Below, one piece after another: positions 1 to 6,885 of a stretch of 8,558 bases of DNA (position 1 is its first letter; each line of letters starts with the position of its first letter). The translations under genes were made by a program, and so were the position numbers. This stretch comes from Gemmatimonadota bacterium (GTDB taxonomy: Bacteria > Gemmatimonadota > Gemmatimonadetes > Gemmatimonadales > Gemmatimonadaceae): positions 1-8,558 of the forward strand of contig QHUV01000159.1 of assembly GCA_003222065.1 (NCBI GenBank), given 5' to 3'. The notes under the pieces are model-generated. The model was not told the origin of the DNA, did not search any database, and saw only the letters and a list, made by a program, of their open reading frames with translations.

Positions 1-1550
1 AGTTGACGGACGTTGCGTGACTGGAAGCGATCGGCCGCCGGCGCGGTCGTTCGCGCGATTCCCGGCAGGCTGTCGGTCACGAGGGAGAGCCCGAAGTCGG
101 CGAAGAGCGTTGGAAATGGTTGGCTGGTGGAGCTTACGATATTCGCGACACCGATTAGAGAGTTCTGATCGAGCCGTTTATAGACGCCGCTGCCCATCTG
201 GTCGCCAAGCCACCGCATGAGCAGCCAATCACCGCCGCGCCAGGAGAAGCCGTCGTCGGCGTCGCTGTGGAGCGTCACGGTCGCGGTATCGGGAATGAGC
301 GCATACTGATACGAATCGTAGAGAAAGTTCGAGATGAATCCCTGCGACGAGTCTGGAAATAACTGAGACGGATTCGTGCGACACGCGGTGCCCGGACACT
401 TCGCCTCATAGTAGAGGGAGCCCAGCTCCTCGGCGACGATGCTCAGGCCTTCGTCGAGCCAACCATACTCGGAATCACCGTTATGCACGACGACATGCTG
501 CGAGAATGAAATGAGATGCTGTAACTCGTGCATGAAGGTGGCCGGCACGCTGAAGCCGACGTCGGCGGCGGAATGTGCACAGCTCGAGGCACCGTTGGGG
601 TCGGGCACGATCGAGTAAAAGATCTCGCCATTGTTCGAGTTCGGATCGCCGGCGCCGCCACCGAGGTCCTCCTCATCAAAGAAGCCGGCAATGAAGCCCT
701 GTGTCTGACACTCCGACGTCGACGTGAGCGCGTTCACCACCTGCGACATGAGCATGATGACGTGTCCGTTCTGGTCGACGTCCGTCGGCGGACCGAACGT
801 CGCGGTATCGATCGGGTAGAGCGTCTGATCGAACAGCTGGCCAAAGGCCTGTAACTGGGAGGCACTGAATCCATTCGCCGGCGCAAGCGTGTCGACATAG
901 ATCAGCACGTCGCTGCCAGCGTAGGCGAGGCGCGCCTGGACGGTCGAGAAGGAGGTACCCGCCGAGTTGGCGAGGACGCGGAAGGCGCGAACGCTCCCCA
1001 CGGACGGCGCCGTCGTTTTTGCGATCGATGATGCAGCGCTCTTGCTCATGGCGCGCGCGACCGACGCGGCGATTGGTGACGAACCGGCCTTGAATAGACG
1101 TCGCGCACGGGCGCGCAGCATGTGGTCGAAGGCGATTTGCTTGGCGCGCGGCCGCACGATCGGCGAGAGCGACATGGCGCTGGCAGACACGTCACCGCGA
1201 GACGCGAAGACTCCCGCACCGAGCGGCGTACGCGATGCTGAGATGGCCGTTCCCGAGCTGACATGGTAGGGAACGAGACCGTTGGGAACGAGATCGACCG
1301 GGAATTGGGCGACCACCAGATAGCTCGCGCCATTTCCGGCGAGCGTGACGGTCGTTCCCCCATTGCTGCAGTCGACGCGCGCCGTTTGCGCCACCGAAAG
1401 CGTTAGCGTTCCGGAAACAGAGCACGGGTTGAGGGTGAACGACCCCACAGTCAGCGGCTTCGTCGAGACGAAATCGTTGTGGCAACCGGCAGTCGCGGCG
1501 AGCGCGAGAATAGAGCAGGACAGGATGCGACCGCGCAGAGAGCTGTGCAT
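1..1550 (-). CDS. M30-like (gluzincin) zinc metallopeptidase lipoprotein, C-terminus beyond window
   Basis: The frame is open from the ATG at 1550 to the left edge (516 codons), so the C-terminus is missing. The N-terminus is a lipoprotein-type signal: R6/R8, a hydrophobic stretch and a lipobox-like TAGC with Cys23, predicting outer-membrane or surface anchoring. Residues about 35-110 form a beta-rich region with two cysteines (CSVSG, VDCSNGG) resembling the N-terminal domain of secreted peptidases of this kind. The catalytic motif is HELQH at residues 341-345, where two His bind zinc and Glu342 is the general base. WLDEGLS follows with Glu367 as likely third ligand, 22 residues after the second His, as in gluzincins. 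The DVDQNGHVIML stretch ahead of it is typical of M30 (hyicolysin-like) proteins. An in-frame stop lies about 40 nt upstream and no other ATG fits between; no strong Shine-Dalgarno is seen. The metalloprotease class is well supported, the exact family less so, and the substrate is unknown. Confidence 0.85.
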   Translation of the reverse strand, partial: MHSSLRGRILSCSILALAATAGCHNDFVSTKPLTVGSFTLNPCSVSGTLTLSVAQTARVDCSNGGTTVTLAGNGASYLVVAQFPVDLVPNGLVPYHVSSGTAISASRTPLGAGVFASRGDVSASAMSLSPIVRPRAKQIAFDHMLRARARRLFKAGSSPIAASVARAMSKSAASSIAKTTAPSVGSVRAFRVLANSAGTSFSTVQARLAYAGSDVLIYVDTLAPANGFSASQLQAFGQLFDQTLYPIDTATFGPPTDVDQNGHVIMLMSQVVNALTSTSECQTQGFIAGFFDEEDLGGGAGDPNSNNGEIFYSIVPDPNGASSCAHSAADVGFSVPATFMHELQHLISFSQHVVVHNGDSEYGWLDEGLSIVAEELGSLYYEAKCPGTACRTNPSQLFPDSSQGFISNFLYDSYQYALIPDTATVTLHSDADDGFSWRGGDWLLMRWLGDQMGSGVYKRLDQNSLIGVANIVSSTSQPFPTLFADFGLSLVTDSLPGIARTTAPAADRFQSRNVRQ

Positions 1551-1654
1551 GAAAGAGCCTGAGACCTGAGAATCGGGTTGAGCTTCGCGTCAGAGGTGCA
1601 GACACGCGAAGGGACGAATACCCCTGTATGGACGCAATTCGAGGCCACGCTCCG

Positions 1655-1667
1655 TGTGAGCGTCACA
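1655..1667. promoter_or_regulatory. Short palindrome in divergent intergenic region
   Basis: TGTGA-gcg-TCACA is a perfect 5-bp inverted repeat with a 3-nt centre. It lies between the divergent starts of the metallopeptidase lipoprotein (1550) and the propeller-amidohydrolase (1754). It overlaps a second small hairpin, ACGCTC-cgtgt-GAGCGT, at 1647-1663. Such symmetry suits a dimeric regulator, but the half-site spacing is shorter than the CRP consensus (TGTGA-N6-TCACA), so no regulator is named. Apart from this and the C-rich tract, the 203-bp intergenic region shows no convincing -35/-10 pair; a weak CATATT at 1698-1703 is the best -10 candidate for the plus-strand gene. Confidence 0.3.
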
Positions 1668-1729
1668 TGCGACTGGCGTTAAGGCGTACTCGGCCGGCAT
1701 ATTAGGGGCTGCGCGCTTTCGCGAACGTT

Positions 1730-1750
1730 CCCTCCCCCGGTTCCCCTCCC
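1730..1750 (-). promoter_or_regulatory. G-quadruplex-forming motif abutting the start codon of the amidohydrolase
   Basis: The plus strand has C-runs of 3, 5, 4 and 3 at 1730-1732, 1734-1738, 1743-1746 and 1748-1750. They are separated by 1, 4 and 1 nt. The minus strand, which is the template strand of the downstream gene, therefore matches the canonical G3+N1-7 quadruplex pattern with very short loops. The tract ends 3 nt before the ATG at 1754 and replaces any Shine-Dalgarno sequence. An effect on transcription or translation is inference. Confidence 0.45.
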
Positions 1751-1753
1751 TCC

Positions 1754-4700
1754 ATGCGGTCCTCTCTTCATTTCTTCGCCGCCGCTGCGGCGCTCTTGCT
1801 GTGCATTCCGGAATGTGCACACGCACAACAACCCGATGCCGCCAAGAGCAAGAAGCCCGATTTGCCGCTCAGCGTCGGCCGACACGTCAACTTCACGGCG
1901 ACGAAAGGATCGTGGATGTCGCTGGACGTCAGCCCCGACGGACGGGCGATCGTCTTCGACCTGCTCGGCGACCTGTACACGCTGCCGATTACGGGCGGCA
2001 CGGCAACGCGCCTAACGAGTGGCTTGCCGATGGACAACCAGCCGCGCTTCAGTCCAGACGGCAAGCGGGTCGTATTCGTCTCCGATCGGAGCGGCGGCGA
2101 CAACCTGTGGCTGATGTCGCTGGACAAGAAGGACACGCTCCAGCTCACCAAGGGGGACGACAACCTGTTCGCGTCTCCAGAGTTCACTCCCGACGGGAAG
2201 TACATCGTTGCCGCGAAGTCGGGTGGATTGGGCGGCGCGGCGAAGCTGTGGATCTATCACGTCGACGGCGGGTCGGGCGCTGCGCTCGTGCGTGAGCCGG
2301 CGGCGCTCAAGGTTACCGGACCGACGGTGAGCCGTGACGGCCGCTACATCTGGTACTCGCGACGACAAGGCGATTGGCAATACAATGCTATTTTCCCGCA
2401 GTACCAGCTCGCCGTATATGACCGGGAAACGGGGACCAACACGGTCATGTCAGCCCGTTACGGCTCGGCGTTCCGGCCGAAGCTCTCGCACGACGGCAAG
2501 TGGCTCGTATATGGGACGCGCTTCGAGACGAATAGCGGTCTGCGCATACGTAACGTCGAGAGTGGCGTCGAGGACTGGCTGGTGTATCCGATCCAGCGCG
2601 ACGATCAGGAGTCTCGGTCGCCGTTGGACGTACTCCCGGGCTACGCCTTCACGCCCGACGACAAGGCGGTCGTCATGTCATACGGCGGCGAGATCTGGCG
2701 GGTGCCGCTCGACAAGACGAAACCGGTGAAGATTCCATTCACCGCTGACGTGTCGCTCGACGTGGGTCCGGAAGTGCGGTTCGCGTACAAGGTGGACGAC
2801 GCCGCCAGCTTCACGGCGCACCAGATTCGGGACGTCGCTCCGTCGCCGGACGGGAAGCGGCTGGCGTTCGTGTCGCTCAACCGGCTGTACGTCGCCGACT
2901 CGCCTAACGGGACACCGCGGCGCCTGACGACGCAGGACGTCGGCGAGTATTATCCGACCTGGTCGCCCGACGGCAAGTCGGTGGCGTACGCGACGTGGAA
3001 CGACAAGACGGGTGGTCAGATCTACAGGGTGGCCGTCGACGGCAAGAGCGCCGCGCCACAACAGCTCACCAAGGCGCCCGCGCTCTACTCGCAGCTCGCA
3101 TGGTCGCCGGACGGCAAGCGCATTGTCGCCGTCAAGGCGGCCGCCCGCGACATGCAGGAAGCGTTAGGCTTCTTCGGCGGCGGACTGGGTACGGAGTTCG
3201 TCTGGGTGCCGTCGGCGGGGGGCGACATGGTCGTCATCGGCCCGAGCGGGAACAGAACGCACCCGCACTTCACGTCGGACTCGACGCGCATCTTCGCGTA
3301 CAGCTTCGAGGAAGGACTCGTCTCGATGCGGTGGGACGGCACGGACGTGAAGGCGTTGCTCAAGGTGACCGGACCACTGCCTCCCGCGGGTACGCTCGAT
3401 GACGATCGTACGTCGAATGTCGACATGCCAATGCCGACGCACTACGAGCTCGAGCAGAATCCAACGCCGCCGCCGGCGTCGGTTGTCATCATGGCCCCGC
3501 GGGGCGATCGCGCGTTGGCGCAAGTTGGAAACGATCTTTACGTCGTGACCGTTCCGTACCTCGGTGGTCCGACGCCGACGGTGTCCGTGGCCAATCCGGC
3601 AACCGCGGCATTTCCGGCGCGGCGACTGACGGATATCGGCGGCGAGTTCCCAGCATGGAGCGCGGATGGTAAGACCGTACACTGGGCCATCGGCAACGCC
3701 TTCGTGTCGTTCGACCTCGACCGCGCGAAGCAGGTGGACGACAGTATCAGCGCGGTGAAACGCGCCAAGGGCGACAGCACGGCGGCGGCGCCGGCGGCCA
3801 AGGCGGATAGCACGAAACCGGATTCGACGAAGAAGGCGCCGGCGCCGACGGGCTACAAACCCGCCGAGCGTCGGATCGCGATCGCCGTCCCTCGCGACAT
3901 GCCGCAGAGCAACGCCGTGCTACGCGGTGCGCGCGTGATCACGATGAAAGGGAAGGAAGTCGTCGAGGACGCGGACGTCGTCATTCATGACAACCGCATC
4001 GTCGCCGTCGGGAAGCGCGGTACGGTCAGCGTGCCGGCCGGCGCGCAGATAATCGACGTCACGGGAAAAACGATCGTCCCCGGTTTCGTCGACACGCACT
4101 ATCACCCGCAGTGGCTCATTCCGCGGATCCACGTCGCGCAGGTGTGGCAGTACCTGGCGCAGCTGGCGTATGGCGTGACGACGACGCGCGATCCGCAGAC
4201 GGCGACGACGGACGTACTCAGTTACGAGGACGAAGTCGAGGCCGGGCACATGATCGGGCCGCGCATTTACTCTACAGGCCCGGGCGTTTTCAATGGCGAG
4301 AATCTCAAAGATCTGGATCAGACTCGGAATGTCTTGAAGCGCTACGCGACTTACTATGATACGAAAACGCTAAAGATGTACATGACCGGCAACCGCCAGC
4401 AGCGGCAGTGGGTGATCATGGCGGCCAAGGAGCTCGGCCTGATGCCGACGACGGAAGGCGGATTGGACTTCAAGCTCAACATGACGCACGCGATCGACGG
4501 CTACTCCGGTATCGAGCACGCATTGCCGATTGCGCCGCTATATGAGGACGTCGTTCAGCTGTTCAAACAGACAGGCGTCACCAACACGCCGACGTTGATC
4601 GTGTCATACGGCGGACCGTTCGGGGAGAATTACTGGTATACTCATGAGAACGTGCATGGTGACGCGAAGCTTCGCCGCTTCACGCCGGAAGCGGAGCTCG

Positions 4701-5191
4701 ACGCGAAGACGCGGCGCCGGGGTACGAACTCGGGTGGCAGTCCAGGGCCCGGCGGATGGTTCATGGACGAAGAGTACGCCTTCCCCCTCCATGCTCAATT
4801 CGCGAAGAAGGTGGTCGAGGCGGGCGGCCGGATCGGCATCGGTAGCCACGGCCAGCTCCAGGGACTCGGCTATCAGTGGGAGATGTGGATGATGGCGTCC
4901 GGTGGCATGTCTAACCACGACGTGCTCCGTGCGGCGACGGTCCTCGGTGCCGAAGGCATCGGCATGAGCGGCGATCTCGGCTCGATCGAGGGGGGCAAGC
5001 TCGCGGATCTCGTCGTACTCGATAAGAATCCGCTCGACGACATCAAGAACACCAACACGATCCGCTACGTGATGAAGAACGGGCGCATGTATGACGGGAA
5101 CACGCTGGACGAGGTGTACCCGAGCAAGCGCGCATTACAGCATTTCGTGTGGCAGGACGGGGCTCCGGCGGCGGTGACTGGCACTCCCTAG
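1754..5191 (+). CDS. Exported PD40/TolB-like beta-propeller and amidohydrolase fusion protein
   Basis: The 1145-residue protein starts with a Sec signal peptide (hydrophobic residues 7-17, likely cut after AHA at 24) and probably acts in the periplasm or at the surface. Residues about 45-660 are a beta-propeller of TolB/DPP-type PD40 repeats, seen as repeated SPDGK/SPDGR/TPDGK motifs followed by aromatic strands (for example SPDGKRVVFVSD, SPDGKSVAYATW). An Ala/Lys/Ser/Asp/Pro linker (about 673-702) leads to an amidohydrolase domain (about 715-1125). That domain has the HxH metal motif in VDTHYHP (H782, H784), a candidate carboxylated Lys874 in TLKMY, and His922 in GIEHALP. It closes with the typical LGSIEGGKLADLVVLDKNPL stretch. 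The strand-5 position reads TTEGG (Glu901) and the strand-8 position reads GSHGQ (S1031, H1032) instead of the usual His and Asp; from memory this is normal for these large fusions. Substrate is unknown; a cyclic amide or peptide-like compound is possible. No Shine-Dalgarno is seen, but the signal peptide supports this start. Confidence 0.92.
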   Translation: MRSSLHFFAAAAALLLCIPECAHAQQPDAAKSKKPDLPLSVGRHVNFTATKGSWMSLDVSPDGRAIVFDLLGDLYTLPITGGTATRLTSGLPMDNQPRFSPDGKRVVFVSDRSGGDNLWLMSLDKKDTLQLTKGDDNLFASPEFTPDGKYIVAAKSGGLGGAAKLWIYHVDGGSGAALVREPAALKVTGPTVSRDGRYIWYSRRQGDWQYNAIFPQYQLAVYDRETGTNTVMSARYGSAFRPKLSHDGKWLVYGTRFETNSGLRIRNVESGVEDWLVYPIQRDDQESRSPLDVLPGYAFTPDDKAVVMSYGGEIWRVPLDKTKPVKIPFTADVSLDVGPEVRFAYKVDDAASFTAHQIRDVAPSPDGKRLAFVSLNRLYVADSPNGTPRRLTTQDVGEYYPTWSPDGKSVAYATWNDKTGGQIYRVAVDGKSAAPQQLTKAPALYSQLAWSPDGKRIVAVKAAARDMQEALGFFGGGLGTEFVWVPSAGGDMVVIGPSGNRTHPHFTSDSTRIFAYSFEEGLVSMRWDGTDVKALLKVTGPLPPAGTLDDDRTSNVDMPMPTHYELEQNPTPPPASVVIMAPRGDRALAQVGNDLYVVTVPYLGGPTPTVSVANPATAAFPARRLTDIGGEFPAWSADGKTVHWAIGNAFVSFDLDRAKQVDDSISAVKRAKGDSTAAAPAAKADSTKPDSTKKAPAPTGYKPAERRIAIAVPRDMPQSNAVLRGARVITMKGKEVVEDADVVIHDNRIVAVGKRGTVSVPAGAQIIDVTGKTIVPGFVDTHYHPQWLIPRIHVAQVWQYLAQLAYGVTTTRDPQTATTDVLSYEDEVEAGHMIGPRIYSTGPGVFNGENLKDLDQTRNVLKRYATYYDTKTLKMYMTGNRQQRQWVIMAAKELGLMPTTEGGLDFKLNMTHAIDGYSGIEHALPIAPLYEDVVQLFKQTGVTNTPTLIVSYGGPFGENYWYTHENVHGDAKLRRFTPEAELDAKTRRRGTNSGGSPGPGGWFMDEEYAFPLHAQFAKKVVEAGGRIGIGSHGQLQGLGYQWEMWMMASGGMSNHDVLRAATVLGAEGIGMSGDLGSIEGGKLADLVVLDKNPLDDIKNTNTIRYVMKNGRMYDGNTLDEVYPSKRALQHFVWQDGAPAAVTGTP

Positions 5192-5690
5192 AGTATTCGA
5201 AGTACATCGTGAAGCCGCTGAGTGGCAGATAGTATCCGAGGCCGGCATTGAGGCCGAAGTTCCACTCGCGATTTGTGTCTCCGAAGAAGGTGTTCACGTC
5301 GTTGGAGCCGTAGTAACCGGCACCACCCGTGATATACAGGCCGCCATTAGTCGACGGCGTGCCGAGGTTGTACTGACCATCAACCGCGATGCCGAAGATT
5401 CGGTGCTTCGCGCCCGAGTTACCGGTGTTGTCGCTCCACGGCAGCTCGGTGAAACTGCCTTCGGCGCGGAAGCTCAAAGGCGTCAGCGGCTGATGCATGC
5501 CGAGTGTGATCGCAACCTGGTATCCCGAGCTCGTGACGTTCCCGAGATCGCTTACCGGCATGACAAGACCTGCGTTCGCGCCGATCGAATACTGCGGCCC
5601 GGCTTGGGCACCAGCCTGCAGCGGTAGGATGAGGATTGCCGTGACAACCGCGACAAGCCTGGCGTGCGAACTCGACTGGAATAATTGCAT
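5043..5690 (-). CDS. Outer-membrane beta-barrel protein, apparently truncated at its 3' end
   Basis: The start at 5690 is supported by a GGAG Shine-Dalgarno 8 nt upstream and a clear signal peptide (VAVVTAILILPLQAGA, cut near AGA|QA at residue 29). Residues about 33-166 look like a small outer-membrane barrel of the OmpX/OmpW-like type. Alternating hydrophobic/aromatic strands, glycine-rich turns and segments such as GGLYITGGAGYYGS and GLNAGLGYYLPL show this. From about residue 167 (position 5192 downward) the character changes to Arg/Cys/Pro/Ser-rich sequence, exactly where the frame enters DNA antisense to the amidohydrolase. The last strand or strands and the terminal aromatic residue needed for BAM recognition are absent. 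The open frame continues 149 bp inside the neighbour to a TGA at 5043-5045. Most likely this is a truncated barrel gene left by a deletion or recombination; a rare genuine tail-to-tail overlap is the alternative. Function is probably structural or small-solute passage. Confidence 0.7.
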   Translation of the reverse strand: MQLFQSSSHARLVAVVTAILILPLQAGAQAGPQYSIGANAGLVMPVSDLGNVTSSGYQVAITLGMHQPLTPLSFRAEGSFTELPWSDNTGNSGAKHRIFGIAVDGQYNLGTPSTNGGLYITGGAGYYGSNDVNTFFGDTNREWNFGLNAGLGYYLPLSGFTMYFEYSRECQSPPPEPRPATRNAVMRACSGTPRPACSRHTCARSSSRSGSCWCS

Positions 5691-5698
5691 TGATAAGT

Positions 5699-5702
5699 CT
5701 CC
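5699..5702 (-). promoter_or_regulatory. Shine-Dalgarno of the beta-barrel gene
   Basis: GGAG on the minus strand, 8 nt before the ATG at 5690, fixes this start just ahead of the signal peptide. Confidence 0.6.
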
Positions 5703-5735
5703 GATGGTCAGGGGCTCGGAGCGAAGACTACAGCA

Positions 5736-5787
5736 AAAGCAGATCCGTCGCCCTCGCTCATCCTGAGCGAGGCGACGGATCTGCTTT
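5736..5787 (-). terminator. Long hairpin terminator, REP-like palindrome
   Basis: Arms 5736-5760 and 5764-5787 pair over 24 bp with a single bulged C (5751) and a 3-nt loop. On the minus strand the stem is followed by TTTT, and the outermost stem pairs are A/T, so it fits an intrinsic terminator. It begins 17 nt after the stop of the two-PDZ gene (5805-5807) and lies upstream of the barrel gene, which would therefore need its own promoter. The symmetrical A-run on the other side would allow activity in both directions. The inner sequence (ATCCTGAGCGAGGCGACGGA) resembles, from memory, a palindrome family scattered between genes in several soil phyla; copies elsewhere cannot be checked here. 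Confidence 0.8.
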
Positions 5788-5804
5788 CGAGTTGTCGAAT
5801 GTGT

Positions 5805-6842
5805 TTATTCGCGGCCGTTCAAAGTCACACTCATCGGTCTTCGGCGGCGTAGTATCTCGATGCGCACGGGCTGGCGCGCGTCGACTGCCTGTCGCAACCG
5901 CTCGGGGGTGACAGGCGCGCCGTCGACAGTGAGAATAACGTCGCCGTTGCGAATCGGACTCCACGATGATTCCGCTTGGAGCACGAGCAGCCCGCGCTCG
6001 CTGCCGTCGCCGAAGTAGTCGGAGAGATCATCGCTCACTGGGCTGAGCGACAGCCCCGGTACGTCGTTGCTTCCGCGGCGCGACGCGGCACGGTCGCCCA
6101 CATCATCATTGCTCCGGCGGCGCGGTTCGACTTGCGCGGTGCGGAGGCGACGCTGGAGCAGAGAAAGCTCACGCGCCGCCTGCATGAGCGAATCGGCAAA
6201 TGGGGACGTCCCTTCGTCGTCGGCGAGCCGGCGCAGCTGCGCCTGGAGATCGGCGAGTGACTGCATTGCGGCGGCAACGGTCGTGGGCCGCGTGGCCGGC
6301 TCGCCGGCCACGGCCACGGCCACCGAAGGCGTCGGGGAGACCGCCGGCGTCGCCGGCGATACACTGATGGCGCCGTTAGGCGCCGCGCCCAACTGAACGG
6401 TGACGTTGCGGAAGCGACCGCCGCTAAAGACGCGCAGGGTTGCCTGTTCGCCCTCCCGGAGCCCGCGCAGCGTGCGTGACATCCGCCGCATCACGGCGTC
6501 CGTCGCCGTGGAGCGTCCGATGTCGGCGGGATCGAATCGCAGGCTGACGCCATCGATCTCGGCGAGGCGATTGCCCTCGTCGATGCCGGCACGGTCGCCC
6601 GGTCCGTCACGCAGGACTTGCGTGACGAGAAGGCCTAACGTGTCGCGATCGGTATTCGACGTACCGACGGTGATACCGAGCAAGCTGCGCACGTCCGGTG
6701 TGTCGCTGTCGCCGGCGGTAGCGGTCGGTCGGCGCGACGCGCCCGGATCGGCGGGAAAGCGGCGGACCTGCGCCTGCGCGATACGCGGATCCATGAACAG
6801 CGCAAGAAGCGCCGCGGCGAATAATGTTTTGTATACTCTCAT
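5805..6842 (-). CDS. Secreted protein with two PDZ domains
   Basis: The start at 6842 has a strong purine-rich Shine-Dalgarno (AGGGGGAT) 6 nt upstream and encodes a signal peptide (TLFAAALLALFMDPRIAQA, cut near AQA|QV at residue 24). Residues about 53-152 are a PDZ domain with ligand loop LGLL (69-72), followed by GPGDRAGIDEGNRLAEIDG, the usual region for carboxyl-end binding. A Pro/Ala/Val linker (about 160-188) and a helical, possibly coiled-coil segment (about 188-237) follow. An Arg/Asp-rich stretch then leads to a second, shorter PDZ-like domain (about 260-345) with the signature LSDYFG...RGLLVL and RNGDVILTVDG. There is no trypsin-like protease domain, so unlike DegP it probably binds or scaffolds envelope proteins. 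It lies 43 nt downstream of the barrel-NlpC/P60 gene on the same strand, ends in a strong hairpin, and is probably co-transcribed with that gene. The partner is unknown. Confidence 0.85.
   Translation of the reverse strand: MRVYKTLFAAALLALFMDPRIAQAQVRRFPADPGASRRPTATAGDSDTPDVRSLLGITVGTSNTDRDTLGLLVTQVLRDGPGDRAGIDEGNRLAEIDGVSLRFDPADIGRSTATDAVMRRMSRTLRGLREGEQATLRVFSGGRFRNVTVQLGAAPNGAISVSPATPAVSPTPSVAVAVAGEPATRPTTVAAAMQSLADLQAQLRRLADDEGTSPFADSLMQAARELSLLQRRLRTAQVEPRRRSNDDVGDRAASRRGSNDVPGLSLSPVSDDLSDYFGDGSERGLLVLQAESSWSPIRNGDVILTVDGAPVTPERLRQAVDARQPVRIEILRRRRPMSVTLNGRE
6306..6323 (-). repeat. GGCCAC hexamer tandem repeat in the PDZ linker
   Basis: Three perfect copies of GGCCAC (plus strand) encode a Val-Ala run in the flexible linker of the two-PDZ protein. 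Such a short in-frame repeat could change linker length by slippage without breaking the frame. No biological role is claimed. Confidence 0.6.
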
Positions 6843-6848
6843 ATGAGC

Positions 6849-6856
6849 ATCCCCCT
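6849..6856 (-). promoter_or_regulatory. Shine-Dalgarno of the two-PDZ gene
   Basis: AGGGGGAT on the minus strand sits 6 nt before the ATG at 6842 and confirms that start. It lies inside the 43-nt gap to the upstream gene, so translation is initiated independently rather than by coupling through overlap. Confidence 0.65.
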
Positions 6857-6858
6857 GA

Positions 6859-6870
6859 ACAATCGATTGT
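6859..6870. promoter_or_regulatory. 12-bp perfect palindrome between the NlpC/P60 and PDZ genes
   Basis: ACAATCGATTGT is a perfect palindrome directly upstream of the Shine-Dalgarno of the two-PDZ gene. On the minus strand a TTGACA hexamer (6873-6868) overlaps it, but 17 nt further on there is only ATGCTC, so an internal promoter is weakly supported. It may be a protein-binding site or chance. Confidence 0.25.
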
Positions 6871-6885
6871 CAATGTCTACTAAAC

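Noticed and set aside
1192..1605. Minus-strand open frame of 137 codons across the start of the metallopeptidase gene
   Set aside because: Out of frame with the peptidase, with no coherent protein features; the true frame starts at 1550 and carries the lipobox and HELQH motif.
1655..1667. CRP/FNR-type binding site
   Set aside because: The half-sites are TGTGA and TCACA but the gap is 3 nt instead of 6, so it does not fit the CRP consensus; kept only as an unnamed palindrome.
3164..3682. Minus-strand open frame of 172 codons inside the amidohydrolase gene
   Set aside because: Arg/His-rich antisense shadow of the propeller coding sequence with no ribosome-binding site or recognisable fold.
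5043..5191. Genuine 149-bp convergent coding overlap between barrel gene and amidohydrolase
   Set aside because: The overlapping tail of the barrel frame has no barrel character and reads like antisense sequence; truncation is the simpler explanation, although homologues would settle it.
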